DNA of 64,000 nt from a bacterium (GCA_017478515.1 JAFVDH010000022.1:1-64000), one strand, 5' to 3'. Shown: positions 45,623 through 56,107, counted from the first letter of the stretch. Program-made: numbers and translations. Notes: generated by a model not told the origin, from the letters alone.

Positions 45623-47374
45623 ATGCTAAAATTTAATTTAAAAATAAAACAAATAATAAGTTTACTAATGATAACATCATTAGCAGGAATGAATATCTCA
45701 TCGGCATACGCAGTGAGCCAAAAACCTGTACTAAGAGATTCAAAACCATCACAAATGGTTCTTGAGGGAGATATTCAATTTACAAAAACAAACCCTAATA
45801 TCACATTAAGCTTAAGAGATTCTGATGTACAGCAGGTTTTGAGAATGTTCGCAGACCAGGCAGGTCTGAATATTATTTTCCATAATTCTGTTGATTCAAA
45901 AAAGAAAATAACTCTTGACCTTGTAAATGTACCGATTAACGATGCTTTTAAAATGATAATGCAGGTATCAGATTTGACTTATTATATAGAAAAGAAAACA
46001 ATGATAGTTGCAAGTGCACAAGATGCAAAAGACTTAACCTATTCAAGACATGTAATGACATCATTGCCTGTAAAAAATCTTGATGCGGCATTAATAGCAA
46101 ATTTTTTAAACAAAAACATTTTTTCTCAAAACCTGCCGGGACTATCAACAGGAGATATAGTAACAACAAACCCTCTTGATAACGAACTTTTAATTTTCGG
46201 AACAAAAAACGATGTCCTAATGGCACAAAAAATATTAGACAAATTCGATAAAAAACCAAAATCAACAACATTTATATTAAACCACACTACACCAAAAGAA
46301 ATGGCTGATTTAATATGCAAAATATTAGTACCGACAGCATTCGGCTCACAAACATCAGGAGCAAGCGACATTTTCAGAGGTACAATAACAGGCGGAGCTG
46401 ATGATATAAAGCTTGGAGAAGGTGTGGTTGCCTGCAACATAAAAAATGATGTACAAGCAGGCAAATTCTCATCATTTCCGACTCAAACCTTAACCGTATC
46501 TTATTATCCGCAAATAGGGACAATAAATATAATTGGCGGCAACGACAATCAAATAAATACAATACGAGAATTTATCACTGAGCACGATAAAAAACAACTA
46601 ATGGCATATTTGGAAATAGCCATAGTTGAATCTAATGAAAATGGCTCAAAACAATTAACTAACGAATGGACATATAACCAAGGAAGAGTTTCGTTGAATC
46701 TTAACGGGGGTTTACAAACTGTAAATGAAATAGTTTTAAGAGGTAATGTACCGGATTATGGATCTACAATAACCTGGGCAATAAATTACCTTATATCAAA
46801 TTCAAAAGGAAAACTTCTTTCTAATCCACGTATCCTTGTTACAAACGGACAAACTTCAACAATTGACCTGACAGAAGATTACATAAAAAAAGTAACAACC
46901 GATATGGCAGATAGTGCAAGTAGTACAACCGTAAAAACAACAAAGAATTATGATATAGGTAACGATAAAGGTTTAAAATTCTCAATAACTCCTCAAATAA
47001 GCCCTGAGGGCTATGTTACATTCAATATAAATCCAAACTACACTGTTGTTGCAGGGCAATTGGGTTCCGGAGACGAAATTGAAGCAACATTACTCGCCAG
47101 AAGAAACTTAGATTTAAAAAATATAAGAGTGAAAGACGGAGATACACTAATTCTTGGAGGATTGGTAAATGAACAGGAAACAAAAGGTATTGAAAAAATT
47201 CCTGTATTAGGCGATATTCCTGTTATAGGTTTCTTGTTCAGATCTTCAAACCTATCTAGAAGTAAATCAGAATTTATCGTTATGGTAACACCAAGAATTT
47301 TATTTGATGAAGAAGATTTGATAACGTATAAGAAAAAAGTAAACAATCAAAATACAATTCAAACAGGATTGTAA
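45623..47374 (+). CDS. pilQ: type IV pilus/type II secretion secretin
   Basis: A 583-aa outer-membrane pore. A signal peptide (cleaved near SSAYA, about residue 30), an STN/N0-like domain (60-120, LRDSDVQQVLRMFADQAGLNI), N1-type ring modules, and the secretin domain (about 380-560: LLSNPRILVTNGQTSTI, IRVKDGDTLILGGL, IPVLGDIPVIGFLFRSS) occur in order. The multimer forms the channel for a pilus or secreted pseudopilus. No AMIN domain is seen, which leaves PilQ or GspD both open. The ATPase gene follows by 19 bp. Confidence 0.9.
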   Translation: MLKFNLKIKQIISLLMITSLAGMNISSAYAVSQKPVLRDSKPSQMVLEGDIQFTKTNPNITLSLRDSDVQQVLRMFADQAGLNIIFHNSVDSKKKITLDLVNVPINDAFKMIMQVSDLTYYIEKKTMIVASAQDAKDLTYSRHVMTSLPVKNLDAALIANFLNKNIFSQNLPGLSTGDIVTTNPLDNELLIFGTKNDVLMAQKILDKFDKKPKSTTFILNHTTPKEMADLICKILVPTAFGSQTSGASDIFRGTITGGADDIKLGEGVVACNIKNDVQAGKFSSFPTQTLTVSYYPQIGTINIIGGNDNQINTIREFITEHDKKQLMAYLEIAIVESNENGSKQLTNEWTYNQGRVSLNLNGGLQTVNEIVLRGNVPDYGSTITWAINYLISNSKGKLLSNPRILVTNGQTSTIDLTEDYIKKVTTDMADSASSTTVKTTKNYDIGNDKGLKFSITPQISPEGYVTFNINPNYTVVAGQLGSGDEIEATLLARRNLDLKNIRVKDGDTLILGGLVNEQETKGIEKIPVLGDIPVIGFLFRSSNLSRSKSEFIVMVTPRILFDEEDLITYKKKVNNQNTIQTGL

Positions 47375-47393
47375 TATAATAAAACAATAAAAT

Positions 47394-49553
47394 ATGGACG
47401 AAAAAATACAAAAATTAAAAGCAAATATAAATCAGGATGTAATATCAAAATTTGATGTTACACAGTTGGAAGAGTGCCAATTTTTGCCAATAAATATAAA
47501 AAATACAACATTATTTGCCGTAGGAAATCAGCAAACAAGAAAGCAGGATGCAGGAGAACTTGTAAAAGCAATCTGCGGATGCGATACACAATTTATATTT
47601 TTGCCGAACGATGCGTATAAAGAATTATTTTCAAGCATAAACATTGAACGCAATTCTACAGCAGAAACAAATAACTCGGCTGCAAACATTTCTCAGCCTC
47701 AAATTCAGCAGAAAATGCCTCAATCAGTTTCTGCACAACAAAATCAGGCAACTGTACAGCAGCAAAATGCTACACAAACTCTAATATCGACACAACAATC
47801 AGACAAACAAGTGCCTAAAACTTTTGCTGAAATGAACAAAATGCTTGGTGATATGTTTTATGAAACAGGCGAGATATCAGAAACTCAATTGGCTGAAGCA
47901 TTGGAAGATTCAAAAAGACGCCAAGAACCGATAGGCTCGATACTTTATGGTATGGGCTGCATTTCACTGCCCCGACTTAAGACAGCTTTGGCAGAAATTT
48001 TTCAACAAGAAGTTGTAGCCGATGAAATGTTTAAAGACCAAAGCAAATATATAAAAATTCTACCCGAAGATTTTATAAAAGAAAATAAAATTCTGCCTAT
48101 ATATTCTGACGGAAAAGTTCTGCAAGTCGGACTTGTAGAACCCTATAATACTGCTGCATTAAAAGAAATCGTCTACATAACAGGACAAAACCCGAAACCG
48201 CTTGTTGTTACATCTTACGAATTTGAACGAAGTATAGACAAATTTTTCTCGCAAGAAAAGAAAAAATCAGATAAAATACTTCAAAAACTTGAAGAAGAAG
48301 CAAGTCAATTAAGAATAGAAGATACTCTATGGGAACAAATAGATAAAGAACTTCAAGAAAGTTCAAGTACAGTAGCAGAATTTGTAAATAAAATTTTAAC
48401 AGATGCGATAGATTTAAAGGCATCAGATATACACATAGAACCGAGATTAAAAAATCACGTTGTAAGATACAGAATAGACGGTATCCTAAGACACGCTTTA
48501 GATTTGCCTGCAAAAATAGAGCAGACAGTCTTAACACGTTTTAAAGTTTTATCAAGAATGAACATTGCAGAACACAGACGACCACAGGACGGAACATTTA
48601 CAATTAATTATAAAGAAAGAGCATTCGACTTCCGTATAAATACTCTGCCTGTATCAGGAAAAGAAAAAATGGTAATCCGTGTTCTTGCACCGGCAGTAAC
48701 ACTAAATTCTTCGGAAAGAGAAATAAAACTCTTAGGTGCAACGCCTCAAGATTTAGTAAAAATAAAAAAATTAATATCAACACCAAACGGAATTATCCTA
48801 ACATCAGGTCCTACAGGTTCAGGGAAAACAACGACGTTATATTCAATTCTTAAGAATTTAAACACCGAAGGCGTAAATATAACAACAATTGAAGACCCCA
48901 TAGAAATAAAAATTGAGGGTATAAACCAGTCTCAAGTAAACGTAAAAGCAGGTATAACTTTTGCATCGTGTATGAGAGCAATTCTAAGACAAGACCCTGA
49001 TATAATACTTGTAGGGGAAATTCGTGACTATGAAACTCTTGAAGTAGCTATATCAGCGGCACTTACAGGTCACCTTGTACTAAGTACCGTTCACACAAAT
49101 TCAGCAGCATCAACACTTACCCGTTTAATAGAAATGGGGGCAAAAGATTACCTTGTATCATCAACATTAATCGGGGTAATTTCTCAAAGATTGGTAAGAC
49201 ATCTTTGTAAAGACTGTAGAGAAGAATATTTTCCGTCACATGATGAAGCGGCACAAATTTTCAGTGATGAAGAAGATATTCACAAGTTAATGAATACAAA
49301 AATATATAGAGCAAAAGGCTGCGGACAATGTGATATGACAGGTTATAAAGGACGTATGGGTGTATATGAAATTTTACCGATATCAAAAGAATTAAGAAAA
49401 CTTATATCGCAAGGGGCTCACGATATTGAAATAGAAGAAGCAGCAATTGCAACAGGAATGAAAACACTTACACAGGCTTGTTTAAACCACCTGTTGAACG
49501 GAGATACAACAATTGAAGAATACGTTAGAGTATTAGGTTTAAGCAATGAATAG
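47394..49553 (+). CDS. pilB: pilus/secretion assembly ATPase PilB/GspE
   Basis: A 719-aa hexameric ATPase. There is an N-terminal region, a Gln/Ala-rich linker (about 90-140), an MshEN/GspE N-domain (about 160-290), and the ATPase core with Walker A SGPTGSGKTTT, Asp box, Walker B DPDIILVGEIRD, His box TGHLVLSTVHTNS and the C-terminal C4 zinc motif (CKDC ... CGQCD). All catalytic parts are intact, in contrast to the paralogue at 59.3-60.7 kb. It powers pilin extension or pseudopilus growth. No clear ribosome site is visible. Confidence 0.95.
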   Translation: MDEKIQKLKANINQDVISKFDVTQLEECQFLPINIKNTTLFAVGNQQTRKQDAGELVKAICGCDTQFIFLPNDAYKELFSSINIERNSTAETNNSAANISQPQIQQKMPQSVSAQQNQATVQQQNATQTLISTQQSDKQVPKTFAEMNKMLGDMFYETGEISETQLAEALEDSKRRQEPIGSILYGMGCISLPRLKTALAEIFQQEVVADEMFKDQSKYIKILPEDFIKENKILPIYSDGKVLQVGLVEPYNTAALKEIVYITGQNPKPLVVTSYEFERSIDKFFSQEKKKSDKILQKLEEEASQLRIEDTLWEQIDKELQESSSTVAEFVNKILTDAIDLKASDIHIEPRLKNHVVRYRIDGILRHALDLPAKIEQTVLTRFKVLSRMNIAEHRRPQDGTFTINYKERAFDFRINTLPVSGKEKMVIRVLAPAVTLNSSEREIKLLGATPQDLVKIKKLISTPNGIILTSGPTGSGKTTTLYSILKNLNTEGVNITTIEDPIEIKIEGINQSQVNVKAGITFASCMRAILRQDPDIILVGEIRDYETLEVAISAALTGHLVLSTVHTNSAASTLTRLIEMGAKDYLVSSTLIGVISQRLVRHLCKDCREEYFPSHDEAAQIFSDEEDIHKLMNTKIYRAKGCGQCDMTGYKGRMGVYEILPISKELRKLISQGAHDIEIEEAAIATGMKTLTQACLNHLLNGDTTIEEYVRVLGLSNE

Positions 49554-49567
49554 GAAAACAAGAGTAA

Positions 49568-50779
49568 ATGCCGGTTTATAATTATACAGCACTAAAAAAC
49601 AATAAAGAATTAATAAAAGGTTCTTTAGAGGCCTCAAATCACAAAGAAGCCAGAGAACTTATAAGAAAAATGGGCTATTTACCAACAAAAATTGTAGAAA
49701 CAAATAAAAGCGGTACAACAGAGAAAAAAGCTGATTTTAAAAAGATAAAAAAAATGAATCTTGGTGAACGTGTCGAATTCACCTCGACATTCCAAATTCT
49801 TGTTCAATCAGGTATTCCCGTAATTGAAGCCTTAACATTTATTGAAAATGATGCATCAAATAAAAAGTTAAAAAGTGTAGCACAAGAATTAAGAAGACAA
49901 ATCATGACAGGTTCAACGTTTGCCGATACAGTTGCCCGATATCCGGAAGTATTCGGACAAATCTACATAGGTCTGGTAAGAGCCGGAGAAGACGCAGGGG
50001 AACTTGAAAAAACAATGGAACGTCTTTTAGAATTATTGAAAAAAGAAGACAACATAAGAAGCAGAGTAATCGGGGCACTTATGTATCCGGTATTTGTAAT
50101 ATTGCTTGCAATGCTTGTAACTACGGTTATGCTTGTGTTTGTATTCCCTGCATTTGCAGAAATGTTTGACACAATGGATAAGGAACTTCCTTGGATTACA
50201 AAAACACTGATGGATATGGGTGTTTGGCTAAAGACTTATTGGCCTGCAATTCCGGCAATATTCGGAACTGTTATTTTTGGTTCAATGTTTTTGTTAAGAT
50301 GGACTCCGTCTAAAAGGCTTATTGATAAATATGTACTGAAAATACCTTTGATAAATCAATTAATCCAGTTTTCAAATTTTTCAAACTTTGTATCAGTAAT
50401 GCAGGTTGCATATGATGCGGGGATTCCTGTTGTAGATTGCCTATATTTATCAAATATAACGCTTACAAATACAACGCTAAAAGATAAAATAAGTATGGCA
50501 ACAGCAGACGTGCAACAAGGGAAACACCTTTCCGTTGCACTTAGAGCAACAAAGGCTATCCCGGGAATGATATTATTTATGATTGCAACAGGTGAACAAT
50601 CAGGTCGTTTGGGTGAAATGATGTATCAAGCCACAATATTTATTGATAAAACTTTAGACAAAGTTATAGATACAATGACAAAGGCCATAGAGCCGATAAT
50701 GTTAATAGTAATCGGCGGAATAGTTCTGGTTTTGGCATTAGCACTATATCTTCCTCTATTCCAATCATACGAAATATAA
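49568..50779 (+). CDS. pilC: pilus/secretion inner-membrane platform PilC/GspF
   Basis: A 403-aa platform protein with two GspF domains (about 70-190 and 272-395), each ending in membrane helices. Signature stretches are FTSTFQILVQSGIPVIEAL, YPEVFGQIYIGLVRAGEDAGEL and the second-copy IATGEQSGRLGEMM. It starts 14 bp after pilB. Pilin, prepilin peptidase and PilM/N/O genes are not next to it, so the system is split between loci. Confidence 0.95.
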   Translation: MPVYNYTALKNNKELIKGSLEASNHKEARELIRKMGYLPTKIVETNKSGTTEKKADFKKIKKMNLGERVEFTSTFQILVQSGIPVIEALTFIENDASNKKLKSVAQELRRQIMTGSTFADTVARYPEVFGQIYIGLVRAGEDAGELEKTMERLLELLKKEDNIRSRVIGALMYPVFVILLAMLVTTVMLVFVFPAFAEMFDTMDKELPWITKTLMDMGVWLKTYWPAIPAIFGTVIFGSMFLLRWTPSKRLIDKYVLKIPLINQLIQFSNFSNFVSVMQVAYDAGIPVVDCLYLSNITLTNTTLKDKISMATADVQQGKHLSVALRATKAIPGMILFMIATGEQSGRLGEMMYQATIFIDKTLDKVIDTMTKAIEPIMLIVIGGIVLVLALALYLPLFQSYEI

Positions 50780-50931
50780 AAATTTCGTCTCAACACATAA
50801 CTTAAATCAATCAGGCAAATAAAAATAAAAAAAATACTTTAAAATAATAAGGTTTAGCAATTAGAATAAAATAAATTTCTCTCAAAAAAAACAAACGCCA
50901 AAATGCAAATTAGAAAGAAAGGAAAGAATTA

Positions 50932-51231
50932 ATGGCAGCAAATGAAGTATCGGCAAATGATTTTAACTCAAGGGTATGGTCAGAGCGGGTTTTTATAATA
51001 ACACAGGACTACGAAATAAAAGGCACCGTTTTCATGCCAAAAACAGGTAAAAGAAACCGTATTTTGAGTGATATTCTAAATGGTGAAAAAAAATTTGTTG
51101 CAATAAAAGGCTGCGAATTACGAAACAGATTAATACCATCAAGACCGATAGAAATTCATGATTTTATCCAGTTAAATATAGGTTCAATAATTATTTTACG
51201 TCCTTTGACAGAAAACGATATAAACCGTTAA
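50932..51231 (+). CDS. conserved 99-aa protein, DUF6812-like
   Basis: A small soluble beta-rich protein. The segment ERVFIITQDYEIKGTVFMP, then RNRILSDILNGEKKFVAIKGCEL resembles the DUF6812 family, which has no assigned role. The middle is basic. An AAAGGAAAG ribosome site precedes the ATG. It follows the pilus operon after 152 bp and converges on aroQ, overlapping its end by 41 bp. Confidence 0.55.
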   Translation: MAANEVSANDFNSRVWSERVFIITQDYEIKGTVFMPKTGKRNRILSDILNGEKKFVAIKGCELRNRLIPSRPIEIHDFIQLNIGSIIILRPLTENDINR

Positions 51232-51628
51232 CGGCAAGAATATAACTATCTAAACCAAATCCGCAAATCTGCCCTAAACAAACAGGGGCCATCATTGATT
51301 TATGTCTAAATTCTTCACGAGAGTGAACATTAGAAATATGAACCTCAACAACCGGAGTTTTAACACTTGAAATAGCATCCCTTAACGCAACACTTGTATG
51401 GGTATATGCACCTGCATTAAAAACAATTCCATCAGCATCAGTCATCTGAATTTTATCAATTAAATCTCCCTCATGGTTAGATTGATAGAATTCGACATCA
51501 CAATTTAAACTATTACAATACTCCTCCACCAAATTAAGTACATCATTCAGAGTATTTTTTCCGTATATTTCAGGTTCTCGTTTACCAAGCATATTTAAAT
51601 TTGGGCCATTTAAAATCAGTAGTTTCAT
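51191..51628 (-). CDS. aroQ: 3-dehydroquinate dehydratase, type II
   Basis: A 145-aa dodecameric shikimate-pathway enzyme. NGPNLNMLGKREPEIYG carries the catalytic Tyr on the flexible lid, NAGAYTHTSVALRDAI binds substrate, and VEVHISNVHSREEFRH has the catalytic His and Arg. I start at the ATG at 51628 preceded by TTGGAGAAA; the frame runs 135 bp further up but codes for a hydrophobic stretch unlike AroQ. aroA lies at 56 kb, so shikimate genes are scattered. Confidence 0.96.
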   Translation of the reverse strand: MKLLILNGPNLNMLGKREPEIYGKNTLNDVLNLVEEYCNSLNCDVEFYQSNHEGDLIDKIQMTDADGIVFNAGAYTHTSVALRDAISSVKTPVVEVHISNVHSREEFRHKSMMAPVCLGQICGFGLDSYILAVNGLYRFLSKDVK

Positions 51629-51763
51629 ATATTTTCTCCAACAAGTTATAATATAAAAATCTATCACAAATAAAGAAAAAATGAAAATACAAAATAAAAT
51701 ACATATAAAAAAATAAAAAGATATGTTACGATAGATAAAGAACGTATAAACAGAGAGGGACAA

Positions 51764-52093
51764 ATGAAAAATAGAAGATGGTATGACAAAGACCCTATTT
51801 TAAAAGAAGCGTTGGAAGTACTAAAGATATCACCTGCAAAAACAAAAGATGAAGCGGCTGAATTTATATTACAGCTTCAAACCCAGGTTGCGGGAGAAGT
51901 CATAGACCACGTACACGAAATGATGAAAAAATACCAAGGAAAAGGAAACCGCTGGTATGACACCGACCCTGTAATAATGAAAGCAATAGAATTATTAAGG
52001 CTTGCACCTGCAAAAACACAAAGAGAAATTGCACTAAAAATTTTGTTAGCAATTGAAGAAGGAAATTTTACAGATATAAAATTAAATATATAA
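51764..52093 (+). CDS. small protein with two RWYDxDP repeats, unknown
   Basis: A 109-aa helical protein built from an internal duplication. Residues 5-37 (RWYDKDPILKEALEVLKISP) and 63-95 (RWYDTDPVIMKAIELLRLAP) align, both followed by AKT and an amphipathic helix. A linker with VIDHVHEMMKKY joins them. No named family comes to mind. A GAGAGGG ribosome site precedes the ATG. It precedes folE2 by 29 bp on the same strand and may be cotranscribed. Confidence 0.65.
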   Translation: MKNRRWYDKDPILKEALEVLKISPAKTKDEAAEFILQLQTQVAGEVIDHVHEMMKKYQGKGNRWYDTDPVIMKAIELLRLAPAKTQREIALKILLAIEEGNFTDIKLNI

Positions 52094-52122
52094 AAATAAA
52101 AGAAAAAGAAGATAACAGACAT

Positions 52123-52908
52123 ATGAAAGATATACAAAATACACAAGATAAAAGAGGAATAGACATTCAAAAAGTCGGTGTAAAAGACGTAGAAATTCCC
52201 TTAAAAATACAAAGAAAAAACAACTCAGACTGTACCGTGTGGGCAAAAGCTACAGCAAGTGTATCATTGCCGCAAAATTATAAAGGTACACATATGTCAA
52301 GATTTATAGAGGTTTTGACAGACTGGAGCAACAAAAATATGCTTGGTGTAGACATAAAGAGTTGTCTTCAGGAAATAGTAGAAAAATTAAATGCAAAAAA
52401 CGGAGAGTTAGAATTTGAATTTAAATATTTCATAAACAAACCATCACCCGTATCAAAGCTTGTTTCTCCAGTGTGCTATGATTGCTCGTTTACAGGAACA
52501 TATTACAATAACGAGTATAAATTTTATTTAGGTGTAAAAGTTCCTGTAACAACGCTTTGTCCATGTTCAAAAGAAATATCCGAAAACGGAGCACACAACC
52601 AAAGAAGTATTGTTTCGCTGAAAATAAATTACGATGATGACGCACATATTTGGATAGAGGATTTAGTAAAAGACATCGAAAACTGTGCCTCAAGCGAAAT
52701 ATACTCACTATTAAAAAGAGAAGACGAAAAATTCGTAACAGAACAAGCATACAATAATCCGAAATTTGTAGAAGACATTCTAAGAGATGTAATCATAAAA
52801 ATAAAAGAAAAACCCGAAATCAGAAGTTTTGAACTCTTATGCGAATCATTCGAAAGTATACATAACCATTCTGCCTGGGCATATCAAAAAGAAATTATTC
52901 CAAAATAA
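52123..52908 (+). CDS. folE2: GTP cyclohydrolase FolE2 (type IB)
   Basis: A 261-aa enzyme turning GTP into dihydroneopterin triphosphate for folate, also the first step to queuosine. Family marks are GTHMSRF, the metal-binding Cys in TLCPCSKEISENGAHNQRS and the end ESIHNHSAWAY. FolE2 is the zinc-independent alternative to FolE. The initiation region is purine-rich (AGAAAAAGAAG). QueH at 24 kb and a probable folP at the right edge belong to the same metabolism. Confidence 0.95.
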   Translation: MKDIQNTQDKRGIDIQKVGVKDVEIPLKIQRKNNSDCTVWAKATASVSLPQNYKGTHMSRFIEVLTDWSNKNMLGVDIKSCLQEIVEKLNAKNGELEFEFKYFINKPSPVSKLVSPVCYDCSFTGTYYNNEYKFYLGVKVPVTTLCPCSKEISENGAHNQRSIVSLKINYDDDAHIWIEDLVKDIENCASSEIYSLLKREDEKFVTEQAYNNPKFVEDILRDVIIKIKEKPEIRSFELLCESFESIHNHSAWAYQKEIIPK

Positions 52909-53073
52909 AACAAATACTCATTCACATCAAGTAAAAATAAAAGTAAGATTAAAAATCCATCAAAATTTTGAAGTAAAAATCGTAAAAAACAATCTAAATA
53001 AAAATTAATCCTATTTGCTTTTATTTTATGACTGGCTTATAATTACATTACACGTATAGGGATGAGATTTTAC

Positions 53074-54402
53074 ATGAATAAAATTACAAAAGAACGTGAA
53101 GAATATAGTGTATTTTTAAAACATTTACAAGAAGAGAAAGAAGAGACTTCAAACTTTGCAAAAACACTGCTTGTAATAGTTTCAATTCTATGCGGAATGG
53201 TAATCGGGTTTTTACTCTTAAGCGATACGGCTATAGTAAGCGGGGAAAATAATACCTCAGAGAAAAAATCATGGTTTGCAGAATTTGTATCAAATTTTTC
53301 ATTAAAGAAAAACAAGAAAGATAAAAAACAATTTACAATACCACTATTTACGAAGAGACAGACAATTCTGCTTGTCGGAACAGATGCAGGAGAAAATCCG
53401 TCAGACCCTTGGGCAGGTACAAGAACAGATACAATAATTCTCTTAAATATTGATGCTAAAACAAAATCAATAAATGCGATATCCGTACCAAGAGACAGCA
53501 AAGTATTTTTACCACATGATTACGGTATCCAAAAAATAAATGCAGCACACGCATTAGGCGGAATTCAGCTTACAAAAGAAACTCTTGAAGAAACATTAGG
53601 AATAAAAATAAACCACTACATAATGGTAAATGATGCAGCCGTAGAAAAGTCCGTAGATGCACTTGGAGGTGTACCTATCTATGTAGAAAAAGAAATGCAT
53701 TATCATGATTATTCGGGAAAACTTCACATAAATCTAAATAAAGGCTTAAACATTCTTGACGGAAGAAATGCCGTGGGATATTTAAGATTTAGAAAAGACG
53801 GTCTTGGAGATATCGGCAGAACTCAAAGACAACAATGGTTTTTAAGAGGATTATTGGAAAAACTTCAAAACCCTCAAGCAATAGCCAGAATTCCTGAATT
53901 AATAAATATAGTAACTTCATACATAAAAACTGACCTTTCGCTATACGAGATATCTCAACTAGCATCACTTGCTAAAAATATAGACATGAATAAAATAGAA
54001 GTAGCAACACTTCCTGGAGCACCAAATCAAAAAGGAACAATTAGCTACTGGATATTAGACCCTGAAAAAACTCAGGAAGTTATAGACCGAATGATATACC
54101 GTGATAAAACACCACTTGATAACAACCATATTATCGGAGGCGTAATATACGCCGGCAAAAAATCCGAACAAGCTGAAATTATAAAATCGGAACTTGAGCA
54201 AACAGGTATTACAGTATCTTGTTTCTATAAAGCGGATATAACTCATTCACAGTTTATAGCACAGTCTTCATCAATTTCAAATGACTTTTTTAACTGGCTT
54301 AAGAAAAAAGTTTCATACATAAAAAATATTCAATTTGTATATGACCCTGTAAAAAATTTCTGTCCAAAAAGTGATTTTACAATAATATTAGCAGGAGATT
54401 AA
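53074..54402 (+). CDS. LytR-CpsA-Psr family glycopolymer ligase
   Basis: A 442-aa membrane-anchored enzyme that attaches polymers to peptidoglycan from undecaprenyl-PP donors. It has one helix (about 32-52), the LCP catalytic domain (about 95-260: GTRTDTIILLNID, ISVPRDSKV, GRNAVGYLRFRKDGLGDIGRTQRQQ) with the Arg/Asp residues that bind pyrophosphate, and a C-terminal LytR_C-type domain (about 355-440). I start at the ATG at 53074 with AGGGATGAG upstream; one at 53062 has that sequence touching it. The lemA-like gene follows at 1 bp. Confidence 0.92.
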   Translation: MNKITKEREEYSVFLKHLQEEKEETSNFAKTLLVIVSILCGMVIGFLLLSDTAIVSGENNTSEKKSWFAEFVSNFSLKKNKKDKKQFTIPLFTKRQTILLVGTDAGENPSDPWAGTRTDTIILLNIDAKTKSINAISVPRDSKVFLPHDYGIQKINAAHALGGIQLTKETLEETLGIKINHYIMVNDAAVEKSVDALGGVPIYVEKEMHYHDYSGKLHINLNKGLNILDGRNAVGYLRFRKDGLGDIGRTQRQQWFLRGLLEKLQNPQAIARIPELINIVTSYIKTDLSLYEISQLASLAKNIDMNKIEVATLPGAPNQKGTISYWILDPEKTQEVIDRMIYRDKTPLDNNHIIGGVIYAGKKSEQAEIIKSELEQTGITVSCFYKADITHSQFIAQSSSISNDFFNWLKKKVSYIKNIQFVYDPVKNFCPKSDFTIILAGD

Positions 54403-54403
54403 A

Positions 54404-54940
54404 ATGATAGCAGTATTAATTCTCTTAATAATAATTTTAATAATCGGAGTCTTTTTTTACGGAACATATTTTGGACTTCTTACGCATAAAGAATTAATAC
54501 TAAAAACCCTTGCAGGAGTAGATGCAAGATTGATGAGCAGACAGAAAGCAGTATTAACATTCATTGATGCCGCTCAGGATATAATGGTAAATGAAGAAGC
54601 TTTAATTTATAAAGTAAGAAAAATAATTATAGACATAAATCAACTTCCAAAAAGATGGAATAATAACGAAGACAGATTTAAACTTGAAAATCAGCTGGAT
54701 ATTGAATTAAATACACTTTTTACAGCAGCATTAAAATATCCGAATATACAAAATAATGTTTACTTAAATAAATATTTGCAAGATTTTATAAACATCCAAA
54801 CCCTGCTAACTCCTGCAGTCAAAGAATTTAACCAAACACTAAGAACATATAAAAGTTTAATAAATTCACCAATAGGACAAATACTTGCACCAAAAATGCA
54901 TATCCAGTGTTCGTTTGTCGAATATTACATACCTCAATAA
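54404..54940 (+). CDS. LemA-family protein
   Basis: A 178-aa protein with an N-terminal membrane helix (about 2-24) and a helical bundle, with LINSPIGQILA near the C-terminus and the FVEYYIP end corresponding to the usual LemA close. LemA proteins are poorly understood and have been linked to envelope stress. Starting 1 bp after the LCP gene with AGGAG inside that gene's end, it is translated with it, which hints at a wall-associated role. Confidence 0.7.
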   Translation: MIAVLILLIIILIIGVFFYGTYFGLLTHKELILKTLAGVDARLMSRQKAVLTFIDAAQDIMVNEEALIYKVRKIIIDINQLPKRWNNNEDRFKLENQLDIELNTLFTAALKYPNIQNNVYLNKYLQDFINIQTLLTPAVKEFNQTLRTYKSLINSPIGQILAPKMHIQCSFVEYYIPQ

Positions 54941-55075
54941 AATAAATTTATAGTGATAAATTTTCAAAAACGGATTTGATATAAAAAATCTCAAAACTTT
55001 GAAACATTTTCTGATAATCTTCGTCAATATAAGTATAAAGTGTGTATTGAAAAAGATTTGAGGGGAAGTATAAAG

Positions 55076-56008
55076 ATGATTGGGAATTTAGAATATGAAC
55101 TTGATGAAGAATTAGAAAGCCTTGAAGAAAACACTGAAAAAGAAGAGCCTAAAACATTTAATTCAATCTCAAAAGACGACGACCTATTACAAAATTATTT
55201 AAAAGATGTCGGCAAAATTAAGCTCTTAAGCTTTAACGAAGAGCAATTTCTAGGAAAAACCATAAAGGAAGATAAAAAAGAAAAAGCAATCTATGCCAAA
55301 CAAAAATTGATACAAGCAAATTTAAGATTAGTCGTAAGTATAGCAAAAAAATATATTGGTCAAGGAGTGCTTTTTATGGATTTAGTCCAAGAAGGATCTT
55401 TAGGATTAATAAAAGCAGCCGAAAAATATGATTACACAAGAGAACTTAAATTTTCAACATATGCAACATGGTGGATAAAACAGGCAATAATAAGAGCCAT
55501 ATCCAATCATTCTAAAACCATAAGAATACCCGTACATATGAACGATAAAATAAGAAAATACAAAAAAGCCTATACGGATTTATCATTAAAAAACGGAAAA
55601 GAACCAACAGATAAAGAAATTGCCGAAGCACTAAAAATAAATGTAAAAAGAATAGACACAATAAAAAAATCAATAATAAAAGAACCGATAAGTTTGGATA
55701 CACCTGTCACAGAGGATTTAAGCATACAAGACTATATTTCTGATAAAAGTTATAAATCACCTGATGCTCAAACTGAAAAAAACGGACTCAAGTCAGAAAT
55801 GGGAAAACTGTTAAAATACTTGGACAGCCGAGAACAAAGTATAATAATATGCAGATTTGGTTTAAACGGAGAAAAACCTAAAACATTAGAAGAGCTTGGA
55901 CAAATGCTGGGATTTTCAAAAGAGAGAATAAGACAAATTGAAAATGAAGCCTTAGAAAAATTGAGAAAAAATAATAATTTATCACAATTAAAAGATTATT
56001 TGGAATAG
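55076..56008 (+). CDS. sigma-70 family RNA polymerase sigma factor (RpoD-like)
   Basis: A 310-aa factor with regions 1.2 ([15 protein letters not shown]), 2 ([58 protein letters not shown]), 3 ([18 protein letters not shown]) and 4 ([43 protein letters not shown]). It lacks a long region 1.1 and could be the housekeeping factor or a group 2 relative. The ATG at 55076 has AGGGGAAG before it; a GTG 36 bp earlier is less likely. Confidence 0.93.
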   Translation: MIGNLEYELDEELESLEENTEKEEPKTFNSISKDDDLLQNYLKDVGKIKLLSFNEEQFLGKTIKEDKKEKAIYAKQKLIQANLRLVVSIAKKYIGQGVLFMDLVQEGSLGLIKAAEKYDYTRELKFSTYATWWIKQAIIRAISNHSKTIRIPVHMNDKIRKYKKAYTDLSLKNGKEPTDKEIAEALKINVKRIDTIKKSIIKEPISLDTPVTEDLSIQDYISDKSYKSPDAQTEKNGLKSEMGKLLKYLDSREQSIIICRFGLNGEKPKTLEELGQMLGFSKERIRQIENEALEKLRKNNNLSQLKDYLE

Positions 56009-56038
56009 GAAATATTTTATTTTTGTAAGTAAGTCATA

Positions 56039-56067
56039 CGGGAGGGATTATTGCATAATCCCTCCCG
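56039..56067. terminator. hairpin after the sigma factor gene
   Basis: A perfect 13-bp stem (56039-56051 with 56055-56067, GGGAGGGATTAT) with a 3-nt loop lies 30 bp after the sigma gene. It is GC-rich and well placed, but no T run follows on either strand, so it may be a processing or rho-assisted site. Confidence 0.5.
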
Positions 56068-56107
56068 AAATTTCCGTTTAAATAAAAATATCCAATAAAC
56101 AAATTTT

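Noticed and set aside
46126..46464. 112-codon open frame antisense to the secretin gene
   Set aside because: The plus-strand secretin is unmistakable; this is a frame shadow.
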